Assembly: GCA_015832175.1 (NCBI GenBank)
Contig: WJXW01000003.1
Coordinates: forward strand, 124,001-188,000
Reading direction: 5' to 3'
From: Paraphaeosphaeria minitans
Lineage: Eukaryota > Ascomycota > Dothideomycetes > Pleosporales > Didymosphaeriaceae
DNA length: 64,000 nucleotides
A program made the position numbers and the translations under genes. Shown here in pieces: positions 1-11,447 of this stretch (its first letter is position 1; each line of letters begins with the position of its first letter). The notes beneath the pieces are model-generated. The model made no database searches. It was not told the DNA's origin and saw only the letters and a list, made by a program, of their open reading frames with translations.

Positions 1-429
1 CTATACCTACATTACTACTAAGATTTCTATAAAGTATAACATGTAAGGACACCTATCCAAGAGGAAGAGGCGTCGGTGGTTTTAGACGCGCTAAGATTGG
101 CTTAGCGTTAGGGTTAGAGTTAACGAATTAGGTAGGATTTAATACCAGAAACGCGTTAGACTAGGGGTAGAAATAATCCTATTCCCTAGCTATTTCTATT
201 TCTTTCTTATTCTAATTTATCTTAACGTAACCTCTTATACTAATCTACTATCTCTTATTTATAAAATAGAATAGTAGTAGCGTAGGGTTTAGCTATTACT
301 TTTTACTACTAATTTGTGATAAAGTTTTACTAGGACGCTTAAGCTTCTACGTTAAGCCTAGCTAATAGAGTACTAATATTACTATATTAACAGAATTCTT
401 AGCAGTAATAGTAACTAGTAAGAGAAAAC
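1..429. other. AT-rich degraded DNA, no gene seen
   Basis: AT-rich sequence with many TpA steps, few CpA steps and stops in every frame, as in the neighbouring dead retrotransposons. No recognisable protein fragment was found. It lies left of the LTR of element A and is probably older repeat DNA altered by RIP. Confidence 0.5.
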
Positions 430-874
430 TGTTAGGATCTAAAATCCACATAATGGCGAAAAGCCGGTTTTGTACCTAGTAGGCGCGTAGTAAGGATTAA
501 GCGGGGAGTTAATACTGGCTACGCCTTAAATAAAGAAGTTACGTAACCACTCTCTACAGAGCGCTTAATTACTCTGTACTAGAGTATAACATATATAACT
601 GCTCTCTATAGAGCGCTCTCTACAGAGCGCTCTCTACAGAGCGCTCCCTATAGAGCGGACTTTGCTTAGTATATAGGAACGTGAGGATGGACTCTCTATA
701 CTTATATTTAATCTATTTATTAATTTATTATTTAGATTCTAGTAGACTAAATTATTAACTTGTTACACTTTATAAGATACTATTATATTAATAAGACCTT
801 CTACCTTCTGTAAGTACTTCTGCCTAAGAACTAACTTTAACCCTTTAGGACTAGCTACCCTCTTAGATTTAATA
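430..874 (+). repeat. 5' LTR of element A (445 bp)
   Basis: Starts TGTTAGGATC and ends AATA, probably an original AACA. The last about 207 bp (668-874) are shared with the LTRs of elements B and C. The central part is unrelated to theirs and carries a short hairpin array. The preceding 5 bp are aaaac; the 3' LTR is missing, so a target duplication cannot be tested. Confidence 0.75.
601..656. repeat. Four tandem 14-bp hairpin units in the LTR of A
   Basis: Four consecutive 14-bp units of the form GCTCT-N4-AGAGC, one with a mismatch (GCTCC). Each can fold with a 5-bp stem and 4-nt loop. A fifth, related unit lies at about 550-565. They sit in the U3-like part of the LTR, where promoter elements are expected, but any function is inference. 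Confidence 0.8.
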
Positions 875-1989
875 TCTTAAACACCCTTAATATAAGTACT
901 TTACAAACTCCTATCTCTTCTATAGCTTTAGGTGCTGCTAAGATTACTCCTAGAAAGAATAGTAGTAAGGCGCATAAACCTAATCTCTACTTTAGTAAAT
1001 AATCTTAAACTAATGTCTAGATTCTTTAGTTAGACCTTTACTTCTTTAACTTAGATAAACCCCTTAAAGATAAGAAGAAAGTTATCTTTATAGTAATATA
1101 TATACGAGGAGATGTAGGATTATAGATTTATCCCTACCTTAAAAAGTACCTAGGAATAGACTATAATAATAATAATAATTACGTAAATGAGCACGCTAAT
1201 GTAGTTAACATTATTAAGAATTATAATAACTTTAAGAAATACCTTAAATAACTCTTTAGGATTACTAATAAGGACTCTATTACAAAGGTAAAGATTTAGA
1301 CTATAACTTAGAAATAATTAGTAGCTGAGTATATAGCTAAGTTTTGTAGATACGCTATATAGCTTAACTAGGACAATGAATCTCTTTAGGATATGTATAA
1401 ATAAGGACTTAAATAGAAACTATATAAGAAACTCTTACGTAGTAGTGCGCGAATTACTAACCTCAAAGAACTATATAAAGAAACTATTAGAATTAATAGA
1501 GAGTGGTTTTTATTATAATAAGAGCTCTACTAAAACCCTAGAGTAATAAGCTTTAGATAACTAGCAAAAGTAGTTTATAAGAACCCTATTAGAATTGTCT
1601 AAAAGTAACAGCTAAGGAACTACTAGAGATATAAACTAATAGAAGACGTCTAGTTTAACTACTTAGGCAAAGGAAAAGAAGGAAAGATAGGCCCTAAGTA
1701 GCCTAATAAACGTGTTTTTAATAGAAGTTAATAACTAATAACTAAGACCCGTAAATGCTTTATATGTGGTAAACTAGGCTATGTAGCTAGGAACTGTAGA
1801 TTAAAGAATAAAGTCTATTAAACTAAGTTAAATATACTAACTATTAAGGACTAAGAACCTAATAAGGAATAAAAGGTTATTACAACGCTATTTAGTTACT
1901 AACGCGTTACGCTAGAATAAAGTAAGTAATTAGATTTACCTAACTTATAATTATACGAAGATCTAGAAGATAACTCTAATATATACTAT

Positions 1990-2445
1990 TATTAAATCCA
2001 AGAGGGTAGCTAGTCCTAAAGGGTTAAGGTTAGTTCTTGGGTAGGAGTACTTACAGAAGGTGGAAAGTCTTATTAATACAATAGTATCTTGCGAAGTGTA
2101 ATAAGTTAATAATTTGGTCTACTAGAATCTAAATAATAGATTAATAAACAGATTGAACATAAGTATAGAGAGCCTATTCTTGTGTTTCTATATACTAAGT
2201 AGTCCCACACATCCCAGAATCCCATATATCCTAGAGTCCTATATGTCCCAGAGTCCTATATGTCCTAGAGTTCTGTGTGGGCGAGTCCCACGCGTCCTAG
2301 AGTTCCTGTATAGGCGAGGCCCGTGCGGTCCTTAGGACCTTTAGGACCTGTAACCTGTTACCTAACTGCTTAGTCAGCTAACTCTAGTAGACTAGTAGTC
2401 TAATAAACTTATGCCCCACTGCTTACGTGCGACTAGATCTTAACA
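1990..2445 (-). repeat. 3' LTR of element B (456 bp)
   Basis: Left LTR of the minus-strand element, from TATTAAATCC (originally TGTTA) to ...TTAACA on the plus strand. It is aligned by eye with the copy at 8251-8706; most differences are C/T or G/A. About 2210-2275 holds tandem 17-bp units built on tcctatatgtcc(t/c)agag, in the part that differs from the LTRs of A and C. Confidence 0.85.
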
Positions 2446-2463
2446 TTATCCTCCCCTTTTAAG
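2446..2463 (-). other. Polypurine tract of element B
   Basis: Directly inside the 3' LTR. The minus strand reads CTTAAAAGGGGAGGATAA, the purine-rich primer for plus-strand DNA synthesis in LTR elements. Its position confirms the orientation of the element. Confidence 0.8.
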
Positions 2464-2532
2464 CTTAATATCCTTATAAGTTAACTACTTATAAAGTTAT
2501 TATCTTATTCTGTTTAATATCGCTATAGTTAA

Positions 2533-3045
2533 GCTAATTGTTTTAAGAAAAACTACGTTTTTACAATAGTTACCTATTTGTACTGCGCTAAGAAGAAATA
2601 TACTTATTATCTTTCTTCTTTACACTTTTAGTGTACTAACTGCGTTAGATAGAGAAACTAGAAGTGTAAGTCTAAGGAGATCCCTTTACTAGATTATTTA
2701 AAAATAGATGCTAAAATAAAGAGGTTAGAAAAGTTAGAGGCTAAAGAGGAGGCAAAGCTCTATATTAAGAAAGAGCTAGCTAAAATAGCTCTCCTTCGCG
2801 CCTGTTAGGCGTAAGAGAAAATGGCACGCTTATATAATTAGTAAAAGAAATTACGTTAGAAGGAATAAGAATTGTTTAATTACAGCATAAGTACTATAGA
2901 TAAGTTAGAAGCGCTTAAGGCGTAGGAGGAGTTAGTATAAGCTACCGCGTTAATAAATCCTAACGCGCTATTAGGCGCTAAGGTAATTAACTAGTCTATT
3001 CTATAGGCTAGCCCCTATGCTAGTGGTAATTCCTAGGTGCGTCCT
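2533..3045 (+). pseudogene. Decayed antisense ORF of element B, lysine/glutamate-rich coiled coil
   Basis: One continuous plus-strand frame in which every stop is TAG or TAA, as expected for CAG/CAA after RIP. It runs opposite to gag-pol, between chromodomain and 3' LTR. It starts with a Cys/Lys-rich part with closely spaced cysteines (about 2620-2670), then a long charged Lys/Glu/Ala/Leu-rich stretch with coiled-coil character (about 2700-2940), then a more neutral tail. I do not recognise a catalytic domain. Plant Ty3/gypsy elements of the Tat/Ogre group (Grande, RIRE2) are known to carry antisense ORFs at this place. Whether this fungal frame is homologous is unknown. Confidence 0.6.
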
Positions 3046-3069
3046 AGTTGTTTCTAGTAGAATTCCTTA

Positions 3070-6000
3070 ATCTTTTGCTAATAGTTTCCTAGATTGTTCT
3101 TTAGTTTCTAGGTGTTTTCGCTATGTAGGTAACCTTTCCACTTAATGAGGTACGTGTTATCGTGCTAATTATATTCTAGAATTCTTTTAACCTCAAATTT
3201 ATTTTCTTCCTTAGTTTAGTGGTAGAAGGTGGTTTTAACTAGTGTATTAGGGTCTACTAGTTCTAGTAGTAATATGTGGAATACTAGGTGTATCTTTATA
3301 TCTGGCGGTAGTTCTAACGTATAGTTTACTAGTAATATTTACTTAGAAATATAAAATAGTTTAACTTTAATATAATCTAGTTTCTTGTGTTTTTTCTTCT
3401 AAGTTTAAAGGTTCTTTATAAGTAGATATACTTTATCCCTCTTCTTTAGCTAAGGTGCTATTTTTTGTTTTTAGTTTTGGTATAAAATTAATTGCTGCTG
3501 AGCTTTCTTAAGATTTTCTTAGAGTTATTAGTGTATTTTCTTTATATTTTCTGCTATATCTATAGCTTCTTTTGCTTTAATTGTTGTAGGAAATTATTGG
3601 TTAAAGAGATGTAGGTGTCTTCTATAGTTTACATAGAATAGTGTATATCCTAATGCTGCTAATACTTTGTTATTATAGGCTAACTATGCTATAGGTAATA
3701 ATAAAACCTAGTTATTCTTTTAACTATTGCAGTAGATGCGTAGGTACGTTTCTATAGTTTAGTTTATACGTTCTATCTATCTGTCTGTTTATAGATAGTA
3801 AGCTGTTAATAGTTTTTGTTTTATTCTAAGCAGTGCTATAAGTGTTATCTAATAATTTAACGTAAAGAGCTTATCTCTGTCGCTAATAATTGTTTTTAGG
3901 ATTCTGTAGTGTCTAACTAGTTAGTCTAGGATAAGAAAAGCAAGTTCTTTTGCCATTATTCTTTTAAGGTATGGAATAAGCTCAATATACTTAGTTAGTT
4001 AGTAGACTATTACTAGTATACTGTTGTATTTAATTCCTGTTGTTGGATCCTTAGAGTTTAGAATTCCTATAATAAAATCTATAGTAATGTCTTCCTACAG
4101 TGCTGTTAGTATTCTAATTGCTTATATCTCTCTATATTTAAAATATATACTATGTTTGTTTCTTTAGTATTCTATATATTTATAGATGTAAGTTATTACA
4201 GCTTCCTTAATTCCTTTAAAGGTGTAATTCCTTTAGATAAGTTCTATTGTCTTTGTCATGCCTAGGTGTCTGTATATAGGGTTATTGTAGTATTGTTAGA
4301 TAATCTCAGTCTGTAGATATTTTAGAACTTCTTAGTTAATTACTAAAAGTTAATTTAGTTCTACTATTAGCTCTAGAGATCTATCTTTGGCTTTGCGAAG
4401 GATTATAGAGAAGGTTTTTACCTTTTCTCCTACTAGATTACTTTATTAGCTAAGAGCGTCTGCTCTGCTATTTTCTTTCCTAGCTACATAGATAATTTTA
4501 AACTTATACTACCTAGTAGTTTACGACTATTTTTGTTGTTATAGCGTAAGTTCTTTTATTATTATAAACCTTAGAAGGTTCTTATAATCTGTGTAGATTT
4601 CTAGCGTTAAGTAACTAAGTGTATAAATCCTCTAGTGCTTTAAGGCTTTAATAATAGCGTAGAGTTTTTTGTTATATACGTTATATTGTGTTTTGGCGTT
4701 ATTAAATTTGCATAAGTAATAGGCAATTAGGTGCCATTTGCTGTTATATTCTTATTTAGCGTAGGCGCCTAGCGTAAGATCGCTAGCGTCTATTTTAAAG
4801 CGTAGTGGTTTATTGCTTCTAAAATAAATAAGGATAGGTTCTATAATACATACTATCTTAAGGAGTTAGAATAACATTCCGCACTTATTTGTTTATTTAA
4901 AGGGTATGTTCTTCTTTATAAGATTTATTAAAGGTATTATAACCTTTGCGTAATTTTGGATAAATTGTTAATTAAATCCATAGAATCCTAAGAATTCTTA
5001 GATATTCTTAGCTGTCTTTAGTATTAGCTAGTTCTTAATGCATTTAACTTTACTTAGTGCCATCTCGATTCCTTCTATAGTAATAATGTGTCCTAGGAAT
5101 TTAAGTTATTTAACGTTAAACTTACATTTCTTAAGTTTAATATAAAGGTATACTTTATCTAGTGCTTTTAGTACTATCTGTACATACTTAGTGTAGTCTA
5201 ATTTATTTTTAGAAAAGACAAGGATATTATCTATATACGCGATAACAAATATATCCAGGTGTTTACAGAGTATATTATTAATAAGTGCTATAAAAGCTGC
5301 TAGTGCGTTTGTAAGTCTAAATGGCATAACCTTGTACTTAAATAGTCTATAGCGTAATTAAAATGCTGTTTTTTATTCTTTACCTTTTTTAATTTATATA
5401 AGGTGGTAACTGTCTCTTAGATCTATTATTGTGAATATCTTGGCTTAAGATAGTTAATCTTATAACTCTGTAATGTTTAGTAGTAGATATTAGTTCTTTA
5501 TTGTTATGTTATTAAGTTGTTAGTAGTTAACGTATAGTCTGTCTGATTTATCCTTTTTCTTAATAAACATGAAAGGGCTTACTACTAGTGACTTTAATAG
5601 TTATATATATCCTTTCTTAAAGTTTGTCTTAATAAAATCACGTTCTTTAAGGAGTTCTTCTCCTGTCTTATTATATAGTGGTTTAAAGGGTGGCGTTTTC
5701 CCTTCTTCTAGGTTTATTGTAAGATCTTAGGGTTAATGTTTAGGTAGGTTTGCTTTTCCCTCCTTTTCTGTAAATATGTGTGTCTATTTCCTGTACTCTC
5801 TTAGTAAGGTAAAGGGTGTGCTATTGTCCTCCTTCTTACGCTTCTTAACCTAGTGGTTCCTGCCAGCGTTTGCTAAGGTGTGTTTCTGTTTTTTAACTAT
5901 CTATCGCGGTATTATATTATTAATAACTCCCTTATCTACTATTATTTTTGGTTAATGCGTAGGCTTTGCTTATAATGTACAATTATAGCGTTTAAATAAT

Positions 6001-6350
6001 ATTTTCTTTATACCCTAGTTAATCTATAGGTTGTGTATTATTAACTAAGGTAATCCTAAGACTAACTTATGCTTAGATCCTAGTAAGATATCTAAGGTAA
6101 GTTTCTCTCTATGTCCTTGGACTATTATTGTGGTAGTGACCTCCTAGTATATTTAAGGTGTCTTAGGCATTAGGGATCTATTCGCAACATAGATAATATA
6201 GGGTACTTCTTTCTTTAATATTATAAGTCCTGCTTATTTTACTGTCTAATAAGATATAAAGTTCTTTTCTACTCTTAAGTTTATAAGAGCTTAAGCCTAT
6301 ATTCCTTTAAGCTGTACTAGTAGCTTAACTAGTGCCGTGCTTACTATAGC
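3070..6350 (-). pseudogene. Decayed pol of element B (protease, RT, RNase H, integrase, chromodomain)
   Basis: The only open stretch is 5106-5327, a 73-residue piece of Ty3/gypsy reverse transcriptase: an MPFxLTNA-type start, then AYIDN-ILVFSKN, matching the catalytic Y/F-x-D-D box with the second Asp changed to Asn (G to A). RNase H and integrase follow towards the left with RIP-type stops. The chromodomain at about 3070-3200 keeps a YLIKWKGY core; its TWEP tryptophan codon has become a stop. In the family the chromodomain guides insertion to histone-marked chromatin. Confidence 0.8.
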
Positions 6351-8250
6351 ATTTAATTTAATAAAGGCGTTTTCTTATCTAAGTTTAGGCCTAAAAAAGA
6401 CATCTGTTTATATAGGTTATAGTTAAGTTCTAGTGCCTAGTATGCGTTTCTAAGCATCTGCTTCTATTATTATTCTTAAGTATATAGCTTATATAGATTG
6501 TCTTCTTCTTCTTCCTATAAGAATGTTCTTCTATTTTTCCTCCTACAGTCTTTACTATTTCTATATACTAGTTAAATTAGTAGTTTTGTTATTACTTCTT
6601 ACGTAGGGCAGTTTGTAAAGCTGTCTAAATGTTTGGCTATATAGTGGTATTTGTAGTCTTAGTTTAGACATGTATACTAGTACAGTTATATATAGTTTTT
6701 GTTAATAAGTATATTATAGCATTTATTGCCCTTTAGCGTGAGATAAGAAAAGTATTTTACTTATTATTTATCCTAGAGGTGCTTGTTGTAAGCTATAATA
6801 GGGCAGTCTATCTATATCTATCTATAGCGCAGTTTCCTTTTAGGTTATTTCTTATTCTCCTCTTTTTCTGCCTTATGTTGTGCGCATGTTAATTCTTCGT
6901 AATATATTTATATACAGAATTAGTGTGTAGGATTTTAGTAGTCTAGGTAGTACTTTAGTACGTAGTCTAACTTCTTATTTTTGTAGGGTTGCATTCCTTT
7001 TAGTGCCTAGTAGGGTTCTATATAGTCCTAAACATTTAGTTTATACTTAGGTGATATAGGGTTGTCTTCTTCCCGCCTACTTTGTGGGTAAGGAGTAGGA
7101 GATCTTAGTATCTCTTCTACATCTTCTGTGTTGTAGTATACGTTGGAGTTATTTTCTAGATCTTTATATAGTTGTGAGTTAGGTAAATCTAATTACTTAC
7201 TTTACTCTAGTGTGACGCGTTAGTAACTAAATAGCGTTATAATAACTTTCTATTTCTTATTAGGTTCTTAGTCCTTAATAGTTAGTATATTTAACTTAGT
7301 TTAATAGACTTTGTTCTTTAATCTATAGTTCCTGGCTATATAGCCTAGTTTACTATATGTAAAGCATTTACAGGTCTTAGTTATTAGTTATTAACTTTTA
7401 TTAGAGACGCGTTTATTAGGCTACTTAGAGCCTATCCTTCCTCCTTTTCCTTTGCCTAAGTAGTTAAACTAGACATCTTTTATTAGTTTATATCTTTAGT
7501 AGTTCCTTAGCTATTGCTTTTAGATAATTCTAATAGGGTTCTTATAAATTATTTTTACTGGTTGTCTAAAGCTTATTACCCTAGGGTTTTAGTGGAGCTC
7601 CTGTTGTAGTGAGAACTATTCTTTATTAATTCTAATAGTTTCTTTATATAGTTCTTTAAGGTTAGTAATTTGCGCACTACTACGTAGGAGTTTCTTACGT
7701 AGTTTCTATTTAAGTTCTTATTTGTATATATTCTAAAGAGATTTATTATTCTAGTTGAGTTGCACAGCGTATCTGCAAAACTTGGCTATATACTTAGTTA
7801 CTAATTGTTTCTAAGTTATAGTCTAAATCTTTGCTTTTGTAATAGAGTCTTTATTAGTAATTCTAAAGAGTTGTTTAAGGTATTTCTTAAAGTTATTATA
7901 ATCCTTAATAATGTTAACTGTATTAGCGTGCTTGTTTACGTAATTATTATTATTATTATTGTGGTCTATTCCTAGGTACTTTTTAAGGTAGGGATAGATC
8001 TATAATCCTGTATCTCCTCCCATATATATTACTGCGAAGATAACCTTCTTTTTGTCTTTAAGGGGTTTGTCTAAGTTAAAGAAGTAGAGGTCTAACTAGA
8101 GAATCTAGACATTAGTTTAAAGTTATTCGCTAAAGTAGAGATTAGGTTTGTGCGCTTTACTACTATCCTTTATAAGAGTAATCTTAGCGGCACCTAAAGC
8201 TATAGAAGAGGTAGGAGTTTATAAAGTACTTATATTAAGGGTGTTTAAGA

Positions 8251-8706
8251 TGTTAAATCTAAGAGGGTAGCTAGTCCTAAAGGATTAAAGTTAGTTCTTA
8301 GGCAGGAGTACTTATAGAAGGTAGAAGGTCTTATTAATATAATAGTATCTTGCAAAGTGTAATAAGTTAATAATTTAGTCTACTAGAATCTAAACGATAG
8401 ATTAATAAATAGATTAAATATAAGTATAGAGAGCCTATTCTCGCGTTTCTATATACTAAGTAGTTCTATATATCCTAGAATCCTATATGTCCTAGAGTCC
8501 TATATGTCCTAGAGTCCCATATGTTCTAGAGTCCTATGTGGGCGAGTCCCACGCGTCCTAGAGTTCCTGTATAGGCGAGGCCTGTGTAGTCCTTAGGACC
8601 CTTAGGACCTGTGACCTATTACCTAACTACTTAGTTAGCTAACTCTGGCGGACTGGTGGTCTAATAAACTTGTGCCCCGCTGCTCGCGCGCGGCTGGATC
8701 CTAACA
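8251..8706 (-). repeat. 5' LTR of element B (456 bp)
   Basis: Right LTR of the minus-strand element, TGTTAAATCT...GGATCCTAACA on the plus strand. The 17-bp tandem units are at about 8467-8538. It is followed at once by the second copy of the target duplication actat. Confidence 0.85.
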
Positions 8707-11036
8707 ACTATAACGTAGAAGACGTAGAAGAGATACTAAGATCTTCTACTTCTTACCTATAAAGTAGGCGGGAAGAAGACAACCCTATATTACCTAAGTA
8801 CAAACTAAATGTTTAGGACTATATAGAACCCTACTAGGCACTAAAAGGAATGTAAGCCTATAAAAATAAGAAGTTAGACTACGTATTAAAGTACTATCTA
8901 GACTACTAAAATCCTACACACTAATTCTATATATAGACACATTACAAAGAACTAACATGCGTTTAATATAAGGTAGAGAAAGAAAAGAATAAGAAATAAC
9001 CTAAAAAGAAACTGCGCTGTAGATAGATATAAACAGACTACCCTATTATAGCTTATAATAAACACCTCTAAAATAAATAATAAGTAAAATACTTTCCTTA
9101 CTTTATGCTAAAGGGCAACAAACGCTATAATATACTTATTAATAGAGACTGTATGTAACTATACTAGTATACGTGTTTAAACTAAGACTGCAAATACTAC
9201 TATATGGCTAAACACTTAGATAGCTTTATAAACTACTCTACGCTAGAAGTAATAATAGAACTACTAATCTAACTAGTATATAGAAACAGTGAAGACTGCG
9301 GGAGGAAAAATAGAAGAATATTCTTATAGAAAGAAGAAGAAGATAATCTATATAAGCTATATACTTAAGAATAATAATAGAAGCGGATGCTTAGAAACGT
9401 ATACTAGGCACTAGAACTTAACTATAACCTACACAAATAGATATCTTTTTTAGGCCTAAACTTAGACAAGAAAACGCCTTTATTAAATTAAATACTATAG
9501 TAAGCATAGTATTAGTTAAGCTACTAGTATAGCTTAAAGGAATATAGGCTTAAGCTCTTATAGACTTAGGAGTAGAAAAGAACTTTATATCTTATTAAAC
9601 AGCAAGACGAGCAGGACTTATAATATTAGAGAAAAAAGTACCCTACATTATTTATATCGTAAATAGATCCCTAATGCCTAAGACACCTTAGATATACTAG
9701 GAGGTTACTACTATAATAATAGTCTAAGAATATAGAGAGGAACTTACCTTAGATATCTTACTAGAATCTAAGCATAAGTTAGTTTTAGAATTACCTTAGT
9801 TAATAATATATAACCTGTAGATTAACTAGGGTATAAAGAAAATATTGTTTAAACGCTATAATTATATATTATAAGTAAAGCCTACGCATTAACTAAAAAT
9901 AATAGTAGATAAGGGAGTTATTAATAACATAATACCGCGATAGATAGTTAAAAAACAGAAGCACACCTTAGTAGACACTAGTAGGAACTACTAGATTAAA
10001 AAGCGTAAGAAGGAGGATAATAGCATACCCCTTACCTTACTAAGAGAGTACAGGAAATAGACATATATATTTACAGAAAAGGAAAAAAAAGTAAACCTAC
10101 TAGAATATTAACCCTAGAATCTTATAATAGACCTAGAAAAAGGGAAGACGCCACCCTTTAGACCACTATATAGTAAGATAGGAGAAGAACTCCTTAAAGA
10201 ACATAATTTTATTAAAATAAACCTTAAGAAAGGATATATATAACTATTAAAGCTACTAGTAGTAAGCCCTTTTATGTTTATTAAGAAAAAGGATAAATTA
10301 GACAGACTATACGTTAACTACTAATAACTTAATAACATAATAATAAAAAACTAATATCCACTACTAAATATTATAGAGTTACAAGGTTAACTATCTTAAG
10401 CTAAGATATTTACAATAATAGATCTAAGAGACAGTTACCACCTTATATAAATTAAGAAAAGTAAAGAATAGAAAACAGCGTTTTAATTACGCTACAGACT
10501 ATTTAAATATAAGATTATACCTTTTAGACTTCCAAACGCACTAGTAGCTTTTATAGCACTTATTAATAATATACTCTACGAATATCTAGAAATATTTATT
10601 ATCGCGTATATAGACAATATCCTTGTCTTTTCTAAAAACGAATTAGACTACACTAAGCATATACAGACAGTACTAGAAGCACTAGACAAAGCATACCTTT
10701 ACATTAAACTTAAGAAATATAAGTTTAACGTTAAATAACTTAAATTCCTAGAACACATTATTACTATAGAAAGAATTAAGATGGCACTAAGTAAAGTTAA
10801 ATACATTAAGAACTAGCTAATACTAAAAATAGCCAAGAATATCCAAGAATTCTTAGGATTCTATAGATTTAATTAACAATTTATCTAAGATTACGTAAAG
10901 GTTACAATACCTTTAACAAATCTTATAAAGAAGGACGTACCCTTTAAATAGATAGATAAGTACAGAATGTTATTCTAACTCCTTAAGATAGTATGTATTA
11001 TAGAACTTATCCTTATTTATTTTAGAAGTAATAAAC
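8707..11036 (+). mobile_element. Element A, right part: decayed gag end, protease and reverse transcriptase
   Basis: Continues element A after the insertion of B. Sequence from 8712 matches element C from about 12565. Protease lies near 9555-9600 and reverse transcriptase at about 10255-10740, with the same YIDN-ILVFSKN box as B. It stops at 11036, just before the RNase H domain, where the LTR of element C begins. The rest of A (RNase H, integrase, 3' LTR) is not found in the window. Confidence 0.8.
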
Positions 11037-11447
11037 TATTAAGATCTAAAGGCTAGGCCTCCCAGGATCTTTATATATATCTACATTTGTTATTCGAGTG
11101 GCACAGCACAAAAGGTTACGTGACCTAATTAGTGTAATCAGAGCGCCAAGATAACTAATTAGACTAAGCACTTAACATACTAAGCAACTAATTAGTGCTT
11201 AATTAGTTTAATTAGAGCGATTAGTCCACTAATTGCTTAAAGTATATAGGAACGTAAGGATAGGCTCTCTATACTTATGTTTAATCTATTTATTAATCTA
11301 TTATTTAGATTCTAGTAGACTAAATTGTTAACTTATTACACTTCGCAAGATACTATTATACTAATAAGACTTTCTACCTTCTGTAAGTACTCCTGCCTAA
11401 GAACTAACTTTAACCCTTTAGGACTAGCTACCCTCTTAGATTTAATA
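11037..11447 (+). repeat. 5' LTR of element C (411 bp)
   Basis: Begins TATTAAGATC and ends TTTAATA. The last 207 bp (11241-11447) match the LTRs of A and B. The upstream part is unique and rich in CTAATTAG/TTAATTAG motifs (about 11120-11230). The preceding 5 bp are taaac; the second copy of a target duplication cannot be located. Confidence 0.7.

Larger units (their letters stand above)
430..1989 (+). mobile_element. Element A, left part: dead Ty3/gypsy retrotransposon (5' LTR and gag)
   Basis: The 5' part of a Ty3/gypsy element. It has an LTR (430-874), an untranslated leader and a decayed gag whose zinc knuckle (C-x2-C-x4-H/Y-x4-C type) is still readable at about 1752-1800. Nearly all stops are TAG or TAA where CAG/CAA would fit, which is the RIP pattern. 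The gag is cut at 1989 by element B and resumes at 8707-8712. The order of motifs and near-identity to element C (from 11037) establish the join. No intact ORF remains, so the copy cannot encode its own proteins. Confidence 0.85.
1990..8706 (-). mobile_element. Element B: complete but dead Ty3/gypsy chromovirus, nested in element A
   Basis: Full-length 6717-bp element on the minus strand. It has 456-bp LTRs (TGTTA...TAACA type) at both ends and the 5-bp target duplication actat at 1985-1989 and 8707-8711. In element order it shows gag with a degraded zinc knuckle (about 7322-7371), protease (about 6250-6310), reverse transcriptase (about 4950-5620), RNase H (about 4440-4830), integrase (about 3550-4330), a chromodomain (about 3070-3200) and a polypurine tract next to the 3' LTR. 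Stops are mostly RIP-type. Two cysteines of the zinc knuckle have become tyrosine, another G-to-A effect. It inserted into A's gag, so it is younger than A. Confidence 0.9.

Noticed and set aside
601..656. CRISPR-like look of tandem palindromic units
   Set aside because: Units are adjacent without spacers, lie inside an LTR, and the organism is eukaryotic.
2153..2335. 60-residue plus-strand ORF with repeated Pro/Arg/Tyr segments
   Set aside because: It is the translation of the 17-bp tandem units in the LTR of element B, not a gene.
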